Origin: Bdellovibrio sp. NC01
GTDB taxonomy: Bacteria > Bdellovibrionota > Bdellovibrionia > Bdellovibrionales > Bdellovibrionaceae
Direction: 5' to 3'
DNA: 64,000 nucleotides
NCBI RefSeq assembly: GCF_006874625.1
Contig: NZ_CP030034.1
Coordinates: forward strand, 2,666,001 to 2,730,000
A program made the position numbers and the translations under genes. Position 1 is the first letter of the stretch, and the number at the start of each line of letters is the position of its first letter. Shown piece after piece: positions 16,381 to 25,102 of this stretch. A model generated the notes under the pieces. That model was not told the origin of the DNA. It saw nothing but the letters and a program-made list of their open reading frames with translations, and ran no database searches.

Positions 16381-18123
16381 ATGGTGCTGTTTCTTCTTTC
16401 ATACATCGGTGGGGTCTTAACGATTTTAAGTCCCTGCATTCTGCCCGTTTTGCCATTTGTATTTGCGAAAGCAGATCAGCCTTTTCGCAAAACAGGTTTG
16501 CCTATTTTGATCGGCATGGCCCTGACTTTTTCATTGGTCTCGGGGTTGGCTGTTTTAGGCGGCTCGTGGGCTTCGAATGCAAATAACTGGGGTCGCTGGG
16601 TTGCTTTGATCTTGTTAACGTTCTTTGGTCTTTCACTAGTCTTCCCCCAATTCTTCGAAAGATTCTTTGAACCGTTCACACGCTTGGGCTCTCGATTGAC
16701 AGAGGGCAGTTCGGCAAAAACGCAAACCTTCGCAAAATCTTTGCTGATTGGTGCCGCAACAGGTTTGTTATGGGCGCCATGCGCAGGACCGATCTTAGGT
16801 TTGATATTAACTGGCGCAGCTGCTCAGGGCACACCTGAAAAAGCAGTGTGGTTTTTATTTGCCTATGCTTTTGGTGCGGCGACCTCTCTGGCGATTGCAT
16901 TGTTTGCTGGTGGTAAATTTTTAGCGACGATGAAAAAATCTTTGAAAGTCGAACGCATCATTAAAATGACTCTGGGTATTGCCGTTCTTTTGGGTGTCGT
17001 TGCGATCTCTTTCAACTGGGATCGCAACGTCTTAACCCGTATCTCGAAAGTGCAAACGGAAGAGTGGGAAAATAAATTGATCGACATGTTCACGCCGGGT
17101 TCGTCATCACAAAACGCAATGACGAGCGGCCAGAACAACGCGCATCTGGAAGATCCATTAGCGGCTTTAACACCCAGCTTATCGGGTGCGACAAAATGGT
17201 TTAACTCTTCCGCTTTATCTTTTGATGATCTTAAAGGCAAAGTAGTCCTTGTAGACTTTTGGACTTACTCTTGTATTAACTGTTTAAGAACTTTGCCTTA
17301 CGTGAAAGCGTGGGCAGAAAAATACAAAGATCAGGGCTTGGTTGTGATTGGTGTGCACACTCCTGAATTTGCTTTCGAAAAAGATCCAACGAATGTTGCG
17401 AAAGCTTTGCAAGATTTAGGTATTACATATCCAGTGGCAATGGATAACGATTACGCCATTTGGAATACTTTTGAAAACCGTTACTGGCCAGCACATTACT
17501 TCTTTGATCGCAATGGTAAGATTCGCCACCACCACTTTGGCGAAGGTGGTTACGATGAATCTGAAAAAGTTATTCAAGAACTGTTGGAAGAAAATGGTAA
17601 GACCGTCAAAGACCACATGGTGCAAGTGCAAGGTCAAGGTGTTCAAGCGTCGGCTCGTTTTCAAGATGTGCAATCTCCGGAAACATATTTAGGTCATGCT
17701 CGCGCGCAGAATTTTAAATTACGTCCGATTTTAAAAGCGGATCGTGAAGAGAAATATCAACTGCTTAAAAACTTGGAACTCAATGAATGGACTTTAGGTG
17801 GCAGCTGGTTGATTGATCCCGAAAAAGCAACGTTGATGAAGGCGCCTGGTAAACTTGCCTTCCGCTTCCATGCACGTGATTTACATCTCGTGCTCGGACC
17901 GAAAGATGTTGGCAGCAGCATTCGCTTCCGCGTGACAATTGACGGTAAAGTTCCTGGGGCTCGACATGGCATGGACATCAATGAAAATGGAGAAGGTGTC
18001 GTAAATGGCAACCGTCTGTACCAATTGATTCGTCAATCCGACACAGAACCGATTCAAGATCGAACATTCGAAATTGAGTTTTTAGATCCTTACGTCGAAG
18101 CCTTTGCTTTTACCTTCGGCTAA
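16381..18123 (+). CDS. dipZ: DipZ-type thiol-disulfide membrane protein (CcdA + thioredoxin)
   Basis: The 580-residue protein has an N-terminal CcdA/DsbD-like membrane domain of six helices with paired Cys in SPCILPVLPF and APCAGPILG. A periplasmic thioredoxin domain follows, with Cys298 and Cys301 (WTYSCINCLRTLPYVKAW). The last 150 residues form a C-terminal beta-rich domain found in DipZ proteins. It passes electrons from the cytoplasm across the membrane to periplasmic substrates. Adjacency to the single-Cys MsrB makes that enzyme the likely client. Both genes appear to share the ECF-type promoter at 15801. Confidence 0.9.
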   Translation: MVLFLLSYIGGVLTILSPCILPVLPFVFAKADQPFRKTGLPILIGMALTFSLVSGLAVLGGSWASNANNWGRWVALILLTFFGLSLVFPQFFERFFEPFTRLGSRLTEGSSAKTQTFAKSLLIGAATGLLWAPCAGPILGLILTGAAAQGTPEKAVWFLFAYAFGAATSLAIALFAGGKFLATMKKSLKVERIIKMTLGIAVLLGVVAISFNWDRNVLTRISKVQTEEWENKLIDMFTPGSSSQNAMTSGQNNAHLEDPLAALTPSLSGATKWFNSSALSFDDLKGKVVLVDFWTYSCINCLRTLPYVKAWAEKYKDQGLVVIGVHTPEFAFEKDPTNVAKALQDLGITYPVAMDNDYAIWNTFENRYWPAHYFFDRNGKIRHHHFGEGGYDESEKVIQELLEENGKTVKDHMVQVQGQGVQASARFQDVQSPETYLGHARAQNFKLRPILKADREEKYQLLKNLELNEWTLGGSWLIDPEKATLMKAPGKLAFRFHARDLHLVLGPKDVGSSIRFRVTIDGKVPGARHGMDINENGEGVVNGNRLYQLIRQSDTEPIQDRTFEIEFLDPYVEAFAFTFG

Positions 18124-18139
18124 GTGCTACCATGAAAAC

Positions 18140-18703
18140 ATGTTGGAGTTGATTAGCCAAAATACTTATCAAGTTATGCCTTGGAAAAATGGCCAAGGCA
18201 CAACTTCGCAAATTGCCATCGAACCGCCGGGCACGGCGTTTCCTGATGGTGATTATTTGTGGCGACTCAGTTCAGCGATTGTGAAAGCTGACAACTCCTT
18301 TTCACAGTTCCCGGGTTACAACCGTCTGCTTTCCGTGTGGCAAGGACAGGGTTTGCGCATCAATCATCAAGATTTACTGAAGTCTGCAATCCTGGCGTTT
18401 CACGGTGAAGAGCCCATTCATGCCGAACTTATTCAAGGCGATGTCATGGATATTGGCATCATCTTTAAGCGCGGTCGCGTCCAAGCTGACATGAAAGTTT
18501 TAACGGTGCTACCAAACCAAACACAAAGTATCCCCTTAGAGCAGAAGATCCATTTTTTGTTCTGCGCCGAAGGAAGCTTTAAAGCCGAAGCGCACACGAT
18601 TGCTCATGGCGACACTCTCAAAGTCACAGATCAGAATGTCATCACGATTACTGGGGGCTCTGGGGCAACGAAGATCTATCTGATTGGTCTTTCGGCGCGC
18701 TGA
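18140..18703 (+). CDS. HutD/DUF886 family protein
   Basis: This 187-residue cupin-like protein has the HutD family opening (YQVMPWKNGQGTTSQIAIEP, then YLWRLSSAIV) and a core FSQFPGYNRLLSVWQGQGL. HutD is linked to histidine utilisation, with an uncertain regulatory or ligand-limiting role. No other hut genes are seen, but a histidine-related sulfoxide synthase lies 0.6 kb downstream. The ATG at 18140 starts the family homology. Its last 56 bases overlap the convergent DUF2127 gene. Confidence 0.8.
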   Translation: MLELISQNTYQVMPWKNGQGTTSQIAIEPPGTAFPDGDYLWRLSSAIVKADNSFSQFPGYNRLLSVWQGQGLRINHQDLLKSAILAFHGEEPIHAELIQGDVMDIGIIFKRGRVQADMKVLTVLPNQTQSIPLEQKIHFLFCAEGSFKAEAHTIAHGDTLKVTDQNVITITGGSGATKIYLIGLSAR

Positions 18704-19154
18704 CCCTGACATAAATTAAATAAAGTACGACCAGAATATTGAAGATTGTAATCAGCAATTTGATGCCGCTGTAGGCTGTCGCTAATTCATAAAATTCAAA
18801 CGGCAAATACATTCCGCCCGACAAGATCCCTAGCCATTGTGCCCATTCCTTTTGGCGCCACAACCCGTAGGCCTCAACGAAACGAATTGCGGTATAAAGA
18901 AATGCCATCAAAGAGAAAAATAATACGCCCCTCTCATTAATTCCTTTTAGAATTTGCAGGAAAAAACGTGCGTATTCGTCGTGAGGATTAATACCGAGTT
19001 GATTCAAAATCTTCATGCCGACTTTTTGTAGATTCTCATGAACGAAGTCGAGCAATCCCAGGCCCACAAATAGAACCAGACTCCCCTTCGCTAATTCGAA
19101 AAGAGCAACCGTACGCAAACCCTTCCTATGAAGATTCGTATTTTTTCCATTCAT
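18648..19154 (-). CDS. DUF2127 family membrane protein
   Basis: The 168-residue product has an N-terminal basic segment and about four hydrophobic helices. Motifs such as GLRTVALFELAKGSLVL and AIRFVEAYGLWRQKEWAQW identify the DUF2127 family of unknown function. Its C-terminal tail overlaps the end of the HutD-like gene on the other strand by 56 bases. The tail is polar and variable, so the overlap costs little sequence constraint. Confidence 0.8.
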   Translation of the reverse strand: MNGKNTNLHRKGLRTVALFELAKGSLVLFVGLGLLDFVHENLQKVGMKILNQLGINPHDEYARFFLQILKGINERGVLFFSLMAFLYTAIRFVEAYGLWRQKEWAQWLGILSGGMYLPFEFYELATAYSGIKLLITIFNILVVLYLIYVRVSAPKDQSDRSSLPQSPQ

Positions 19155-19269
19155 CCCTCACAGTGTATGCGACAAGGCAAGTCAAGACAAACGGAGTGTC
19201 AAGGATTGTAGAATCGGAACAAAGATTATACTCTATATTGTGCTTATTCGCATTCTTAGGGAGTCCGTT

Positions 19270-22200
19270 ATGTCCTATACAGTTTCGCTGCAAAGAAATC
19301 CCAACCTTTCGATTCCACAAATCGATCGCAGTTCAAAAAATGAAGTGCTCGAAAGTTTTGGATCGTCATGGTGGACAGGTGTTGCTCCGGAAAAATGTGT
19401 TGGCTTCAATAAAGAAAAAAATTTCTTACAAGCTCTTCCATTAATCAACTTGGACATTTGCACACGCCAAGATGTGATTGATTATTTCAATAACTCTTGG
19501 ACTTTGACGGAAGTTCTTTTTTCTTCATTGAAAAATGAATCGACATACATTCGTCCCCCGTATCACGAACTTCGCCATCCATTGATGTTCTACTACGGTC
19601 ATCCGGCGGTGCTTTATTATAACAAAATGCGCTTAGCAGGTTTGTTCACAGAGCCCGTTGATTTGTTTTTAGAAAAAATTCTTGAAACCGGCGTTGATGA
19701 GATGAGCTGGGATGACATGTCGAAAAACGAGATGGCATGGCCACGTATCAAAGAAGTTCATGCCTATCGCAAAAAAGTCTATGACCACGTTTTGAACGTT
19801 ATTAAAACTCATCCTGATCTTGAACCGGGACCAAAAAGAAATTTGGGACCGTCTTCACCACTGTGGTCTTTATTCATGGGCTTTGAGCACGAAAAGATTC
19901 ACTTTGAAACTTCAAGTGTACTTATCCGCGAATTGCCGTTGGAGCTGGTTGAAACTCCGAAGTACTGGGTGCCGATGCATCCGTCTGCGATGTTGAAAAC
20001 TCCAGTAAAGCCGACACCGGGAAAAGACTATCCAGAAAATCACTGGGTGAAAGTTCCTGGTGGCACTGTTCACTATGGAAAAACTCCTGACGTTCCGTCT
20101 TACGGTTGGGACAACGAATACGGTTCACGCACAAAAACTGTAAAAGATTTTGAAGTCACTGAGCAGCTTATTAGCAACGGCGAATATTATGAGTTCGTTG
20201 CCAGCGGCAGTTACATCAACGACAAGTACTGGGGCCAGGAAGGTTTGCAGTGGAGAAAATTCCGCAACACCAAACGTCCCACGTTCTGGGTTGCACACGG
20301 ACCGGAAGGTCTTCACGACTACAAACTTCGTACGATTTTTGAAATCATTGATATGCCATGGAGCTGGCCTGCGGAAGTGAACTATCACGAAGCGCAAGCT
20401 TATGCTCGCTGGAAACAAGAAAAAGATAATACAAAACTTATCTATCGTTTGATCACAGAGCCAGAACACGTGCGTTTGCGTGATGCGGGGACGGACCCTG
20501 TCTTGCAAAAGCAAGCTTACTCTGATGATGGCGAAGCTTTGCGCGTGATTCCTGCGAATTTTAATTTCCAATATTCGACAGCGACACCTGTGAATTTCTA
20601 TGCCGCAAATAAACTTGGCGTAAAAGACTTATTCGGGAACGTCTGGCAATGGGCTGAAGATCAGTTCAATCCGCTGGATGGTTTTAAAGTTCATCCACTT
20701 TACGACGATTTTTCGACGCCGTGTTTTGATGGCAAACATCAAATGATCTTAGGCGGAAGTTTTATCAGTTGTGGGCACGAAGCTTCAGTGTGGGCACGTT
20801 TCCACTTTAGACCCCACTTCTTTCAACATTCAGGTTTCCGCTTAGCAGCGACTTTGGATGGCAGTGCTGACAATGAATCCACAAAATTAAAACAAAATGG
20901 CGAATACGTTCATCCTCGCCGTCAGAACGTGCGCGATCAAATGCAACAACCTGATTGGTGGAAACATGTTGATCAACCAATGGAATTTGATTCTGTTGAA
21001 TTGAAAAATCTGTGGAACCAAACTGAAGAAGCCATTTTGAACTTTGAAATGAAACGCACTGAAATTTCACCGATGGGTCAAGCTCTTGATCCTGCGACAA
21101 ATGACGTTTCTAAATCGTTCCGTATTCCTTATCAGGCCGTAAAAACATTCCCTGAAAGACCGGATGATTTTGAAAAGCTTTTAAAAACGGTGATTGGCGA
21201 AATGGCGCCAATGGGTCAACAGCCAGGCCATCCTGGTTACATGGCTTACGTTGCCGGAGCTGGCAATGCGATCAGCAACATGGCCCAAGCGATTGCACAA
21301 ACTTTGAATCAGTTCACAGGTCATTATAGCTTGGCTCCGGGTCTTGTGACTTTGGAAGCAGAAGCTTTGCGCTGGATCACAAACATGATCGGTTATCCTG
21401 AACAAAGCGGCGCCTTCTTTACAACAGGCGGCAGTCTTGCGACGTTGTCGGCGTTAAGCATCGCGCGCAAAACGAAAATGCAAGGACATGATTTATCTAA
21501 GGTCCGTTTCTATGCTTCAAACCAAGCTCATCACTGTGCGGGTAAAGCTCTTGGTATTTTGGGTTTCCCTAAAGATGCGTTAAAGTTGATTCCGTCGAAC
21601 AATGAAATGCAAATGGATCTTAAAGCTCTTGAAGCTGCGATTGCGGCTGACAAAGCTTCTGGCATTCAACCATTGTGTGTTATCGGCACAGCTGGCAGTA
21701 CAAACACGGGTGCGATTGATTCTTTGCCAGAAATTTCTGCGATCGCAAAGAAAAACAACATGTGGTTCCACGTCGATGGTGCTTACGGTGGCTTCTTCTT
21801 ATTAACAGAACAAGGCCGTAACAAATTAAAAGGTATCGAGCTTTCTGACTCCGTTGTTCTTGATCCACACAAATCGTTGTCACTTCCTTATGGAACAGGT
21901 TGCGTGCTTGTGCGCGATCGTTCTTTGATGACTTACGATTATCAAGGAGCCCCGTCTTACATGCCGCCTTCACCAGGATTGCATGACCAAGTGGAAGCGC
22001 GACTTGATTTCGCAGACATCACTCCAGAGTTATCACGCGACTTCAGAGGCTTGCGTTTCTGGTTGCCGATCAAAACGATGGGCATCGGTCCCTTCCAATT
22101 GAACTTGGAAGAAAAATTGGAGCTGGCAAAATACTTAGCGACAGAGCTTAAAGCGATTCCATCTTTGACAGTGATTACAGAGCCGCAGCTTTCTATTGTG

Positions 22201-22401
22201 AATTTCAAAATGAAAGACACGACGAAAACGCGTGAACTCTTAACACGCATTAATCAAACGAATAAAATCTTCCTGAGCGCATGTACGTTGAATAACGATG
22301 TCGTGATTCGTGTGTGCTTGCTTGGCTTTAAAACGCACTTTGCGGAAGTCACTGCCCTATTGACTGTGATTCGTTCTGCTTTGAAAGAAATGGGTGCATA
22401 G
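19270..22401 (+). CDS. OvoA-type sulfoxide synthase fused to a PLP decarboxylase
   Basis: From the ATG at 19270 (GGGAG just upstream) the product has 1043 residues. Residues 1-528 match the N-terminal part of OvoA: a DinB-like domain with iron-binding candidates His111 (YYGHPAVLYYN), His207 and His211 (GFEHEKIHFETSSVLIREL), then an FGE-sulfatase domain (NVWQWAEDQ, LGGSFISCGHE, HFFQHSGFRLA). OvoA normally continues into a methyltransferase. Here residues of about 571-1043 are a group II PLP decarboxylase with stacking His754 (NQAHH), Asp836 (HVDGAYGG) and the PLP Lys868 (DPHKSLSLPYGTG). Joining cysteine to histidine C5 as a sulfoxide is the family reaction. The decarboxylation substrate is inferred. 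The class V gene follows directly. Confidence 0.9.
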   Translation: MSYTVSLQRNPNLSIPQIDRSSKNEVLESFGSSWWTGVAPEKCVGFNKEKNFLQALPLINLDICTRQDVIDYFNNSWTLTEVLFSSLKNESTYIRPPYHELRHPLMFYYGHPAVLYYNKMRLAGLFTEPVDLFLEKILETGVDEMSWDDMSKNEMAWPRIKEVHAYRKKVYDHVLNVIKTHPDLEPGPKRNLGPSSPLWSLFMGFEHEKIHFETSSVLIRELPLELVETPKYWVPMHPSAMLKTPVKPTPGKDYPENHWVKVPGGTVHYGKTPDVPSYGWDNEYGSRTKTVKDFEVTEQLISNGEYYEFVASGSYINDKYWGQEGLQWRKFRNTKRPTFWVAHGPEGLHDYKLRTIFEIIDMPWSWPAEVNYHEAQAYARWKQEKDNTKLIYRLITEPEHVRLRDAGTDPVLQKQAYSDDGEALRVIPANFNFQYSTATPVNFYAANKLGVKDLFGNVWQWAEDQFNPLDGFKVHPLYDDFSTPCFDGKHQMILGGSFISCGHEASVWARFHFRPHFFQHSGFRLAATLDGSADNESTKLKQNGEYVHPRRQNVRDQMQQPDWWKHVDQPMEFDSVELKNLWNQTEEAILNFEMKRTEISPMGQALDPATNDVSKSFRIPYQAVKTFPERPDDFEKLLKTVIGEMAPMGQQPGHPGYMAYVAGAGNAISNMAQAIAQTLNQFTGHYSLAPGLVTLEAEALRWITNMIGYPEQSGAFFTTGGSLATLSALSIARKTKMQGHDLSKVRFYASNQAHHCAGKALGILGFPKDALKLIPSNNEMQMDLKALEAAIAADKASGIQPLCVIGTAGSTNTGAIDSLPEISAIAKKNNMWFHVDGAYGGFFLLTEQGRNKLKGIELSDSVVLDPHKSLSLPYGTGCVLVRDRSLMTYDYQGAPSYMPPSPGLHDQVEARLDFADITPELSRDFRGLRFWLPIKTMGIGPFQLNLEEKLELAKYLATELKAIPSLTVITEPQLSIVNFKMKDTTKTRELLTRINQTNKIFLSACTLNNDVVIRVCLLGFKTHFAEVTALLTVIRSALKEMGA

Positions 22402-23538
22402 GTGGCAACTTCAAGACTTGCTGAATTTCAAGAACAGTTTGCTCGCAGAGCCGATTTAACTCATCTGAACAATGCAGGTCTTGCGCCGATTACTTTAGCA
22501 GCTAAAAACAAAGTCGAATATTGGGCTGAACGTTATTATCAAGAAGGTTTTTGGACCGACGCTGATTACATGACCGATGTCTTGTCGGCTCGTCATGCGA
22601 TGGCCGATTTAATCGGCTGCCAACATGATGAGATCGCGTGGTTTCAAAGTGCGGCGGGCGGTATTAATCAATTTGCTTTTGGTATTGGTCTGCAACCCGA
22701 TGATGAAGTTGTGATGTGGGATCAAGAATATTCCAGCATGCTTTATCCTTGGAAAGAAGCTTGCGATCAAAACAAAGCTTTTTTGAAAATCGTCGATTCT
22801 GAAGAAAATTTAAAAACTCCGACTGAAAAATACTTGGCAGCGTTCACGTCTAAAACTCGTGTCGCGGCATTTAGTCTTGTGCAATTCAGCTCTGGCGCAC
22901 GCATGGATACTCAAGCTGTTATTTCTGAATGTAAAAAGCGTGGCATTTTAGTGTTCATTGATATCGCACAAACTCTAGGTCTTCATCCGTGCACAGTGTG
23001 GGCGATGGGTGCTGATGCGGTTGCAGGTGGCAGTCATAAGTGGATGGTTAGCCCCGTTGGTGTTGGCTATTTGGCGATTCGTAAAGAACTTGCGCAAAAA
23101 ATGAAGCCACGAAATATCGGCGCATATACTTATGGGACATGTGACGACCCGTCTGACTTTGCCTGCGAACCAAAAAGAGATGCGACTAAGTTCGAACCTG
23201 GTTCAAAACAAGTTCTAGAGATCACGGCTCTTGGTGCCTCAGCCCGAATCATTAAAGCGGTCGGAGTTGAAACAATCGAAGCCGAGGCCTTACGTTTAGG
23301 CGCGAAACTTCGTGACGGCGTTTATAACAAAGGCCATCAGCTTCTGAATCCATTTGGGCGTGAAGCGATTTCTCCGATGGTAAACTTCCTTCCCGGCAAC
23401 GGCATGTCTTTGCCTGATATGGCAAAGCGTCTGTCAGACCATAAAGTGAACTTTGCTTTGCGTGGTGGTGGCATCCGTCTTTCTACGCACGCCTTTAATA
23501 CTGACAAAGATATCGAAAAAGCGCTGTCGCTTCTTTAA
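22402..23538 (+). CDS. class V PLP enzyme, likely C-S lyase partner
   Basis: This 378-residue fold-type I PLP enzyme of the cysteine desulfurase/EgtE-like class has its PLP lysine at Lys213 (GGSHKWMVSPVGVGYLAI) and the cofactor-binding Asp in FIDIAQTLG. Translation begins at GTG immediately after the stop of the fusion gene, with no gap, so the two are coupled. In ergothioneine and ovothiol synthesis a PLP lyase cleaves the sulfoxide conjugate to release the free thiol, and this gene is placed to do so. It lacks the Cys loop expected of a true cysteine desulfurase. A transaminase activity cannot be excluded. Confidence 0.85.
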   Translation: MATSRLAEFQEQFARRADLTHLNNAGLAPITLAAKNKVEYWAERYYQEGFWTDADYMTDVLSARHAMADLIGCQHDEIAWFQSAAGGINQFAFGIGLQPDDEVVMWDQEYSSMLYPWKEACDQNKAFLKIVDSEENLKTPTEKYLAAFTSKTRVAAFSLVQFSSGARMDTQAVISECKKRGILVFIDIAQTLGLHPCTVWAMGADAVAGGSHKWMVSPVGVGYLAIRKELAQKMKPRNIGAYTYGTCDDPSDFACEPKRDATKFEPGSKQVLEITALGASARIIKAVGVETIEAEALRLGAKLRDGVYNKGHQLLNPFGREAISPMVNFLPGNGMSLPDMAKRLSDHKVNFALRGGGIRLSTHAFNTDKDIEKALSLL

Positions 23539-23690
23539 GAACCGACAGCCCCTTGACACTTTGATCGAACTAATTCGCAAAGCTGTGTTGAACCTTTAGT
23601 CGTCGTCTCAATCAGAGCGTGCCCCTTTCCCGAGTGAATACTCCCCGCTATACTGTCCTTAGAGGCCCAACCTCTGAGAGTGAGTGTCTT

Positions 23691-24167
23691 ATGCGCTTAT
23701 TGAATCACAGACGAAAATTGATCGTCGACCGCGAAGTTCAATACGACCTCCTGATGTACGTCGCACTTTTTGTAACCTTCGTATTTCTAAGCCAAATATT
23801 TGTCGCCTATTTATTTCTTCACAAACTCGAAGAAAAAGCCGAACTCGGTGAATTGGGAACAATGACCATCACCGAATTCTTAGCCAAATTTAAGGTGGTC
23901 TTTATGCTGAATGAACTTATTGCCGTGGGTGCTTGCCTGGTGATTGGATTTTATTTTTTCAATCGTCTGAGTTCAAAAATAGTCGGGCCTTTATATAATA
24001 TCCGTCGCATCTTGCGCCTTAACAAAGAACAACCTGGAAAAACATTAGAAATTAAACTACGCAAGGACGATTACTTTCAAGATCTGGTGAATGATCTTAA
24101 CAGTGCCTTAAGTGGCCCCGAACCGGTCAAAATCAAAACGTCAGACGACAAGATACACAGACCGTAA
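23691..24167 (+). CDS. two-helix membrane protein with HAMP-like region
   Basis: The 158-residue product has two membrane segments (about residues 23-45 and 72-97) separated by a short periplasmic loop. A cytoplasmic region beginning KIVGPLYNIRRILR follows, with the Pro-centred start typical of HAMP linkers, and then a polar tail. No kinase or methyl-accepting domain follows. It may be a stand-alone sensor adaptor. The ATG at 23691 has GAGAGTGAG upstream. The in-frame extension to 23619 is not supported. Confidence 0.65.
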   Translation: MRLLNHRRKLIVDREVQYDLLMYVALFVTFVFLSQIFVAYLFLHKLEEKAELGELGTMTITEFLAKFKVVFMLNELIAVGACLVIGFYFFNRLSSKIVGPLYNIRRILRLNKEQPGKTLEIKLRKDDYFQDLVNDLNSALSGPEPVKIKTSDDKIHRP

Positions 24168-24204
24168 TTCGTAGCTACGCCTGTTTTGTGTTTATACTAA
24201 AAGC

Positions 24205-24747
24205 ATGATTACTGAAAAAGAAATTCTGCATTTTTGGTTTGAAGAGATCGATCAGCGCCTTTGGTTTGCGAAGGATGACGACTTCGACCAGTTGATCCGT
24301 GAACGCTTTTCCGAAGTTCACGAAAGAGCAAGGAACAGCGAAACTTATCGCTGGCGTAAAACGCCAGAAGGACGCCTGGCCGAAGTGATTGTACTTGATC
24401 AATTCACACGCAATATGTACCGCGATACGGCGCAGTCATTTGCAAACGATGCGATCGCTTTAACTTTGGCCCAAGAAGCAGTTCACTGCGGTGACGATCA
24501 AAAACTAACACAAATGGGGAAAGCTTTCCTTTACATGCCCTACATGCACAGTGAATCTGAAATCATTCACGAAGAAGCCGTGCGGTTGTTTTCGCAACCC
24601 GGCCTTGAAAGCAGTCTAGAATACGAATTCTTGCATAAAGAAATCATCGATCGTTTTGGTCGCTTCCCCTATCGCAACGAAATTCTGGGACGGCATTCTT
24701 CACGCGAAGAGTTGGAGTTTTTAAAACTTCCAGGCTCAAGCTTTTGA
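24205..24747 (+). CDS. DUF924 family protein
   Basis: The 180-residue protein matches DUF924. It opens with ILHFWFEEIDQRLWFAKDDD and contains the family signatures LAEVIVLDQFTRNMYRDT and FLYMPYMHSES. The fold is all-helical, TPR-like, and the function is unknown. It begins a run of short conserved genes on the plus strand, 28 bases before the DUF1904 gene. Confidence 0.88.
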   Translation: MITEKEILHFWFEEIDQRLWFAKDDDFDQLIRERFSEVHERARNSETYRWRKTPEGRLAEVIVLDQFTRNMYRDTAQSFANDAIALTLAQEAVHCGDDQKLTQMGKAFLYMPYMHSESEIIHEEAVRLFSQPGLESSLEYEFLHKEIIDRFGRFPYRNEILGRHSSREELEFLKLPGSSF

Positions 24748-24775
24748 CGCTATTATCAGCGGCAAGAGGTTTTCG

Positions 24776-25102
24776 ATGCCACACATTCGCTTACGTGCCG
24801 TATCTACAGAAGTCGCAAAAAAAGTAAGTCAAACAGCGCCGGACTTGGCCGTTGCCGCCAACACCGCCGTTGATAATTTCACTTTTGAGCTGGTAGCCAC
24901 TCAGTTTTTCACGGATGGCCAGCCGACAGAGTCGTATCCCTTTGTGGAAGTTTTATTGTTCCCGCGTCCAGCGGAAGTAAAACAGAAAATGACTGACATC
25001 ATCACCAACACGATTAAAGCACATGGCTCGTACGAGGACGTGATCGTGTTGTTCCAGGAATTAAATAAAGATTTCTATTTCGAAAACGGAAAACATTTTT
25101 AG
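24776..25102 (+). CDS. DUF1904 family protein
   Basis: This 108-residue protein begins MPHIRLRAVS and has FPFVEV-type strands (SYPFVEVLLFPR), as in DUF1904, a small alpha/beta family with a tautomerase-like topology and unknown role. AAGAGG precedes the ATG. Its stop codon shares bases with the stop of the convergent cytochrome gene (TTAG, 25099-25102). Confidence 0.75.
   Translation: MPHIRLRAVSTEVAKKVSQTAPDLAVAANTAVDNFTFELVATQFFTDGQPTESYPFVEVLLFPRPAEVKQKMTDIITNTIKAHGSYEDVIVLFQELNKDFYFENGKHF

Noticed and set aside
18140-18703. Histidine utilisation operon
   Set aside because: No hutH, hutU, hutI or hutG neighbours are visible.
22402-23538. Cysteine desulfurase (IscS/SufS)
   Set aside because: The class V fold matches, but no catalytic Cys loop of a desulfurase was seen and no Fe-S genes are nearby.
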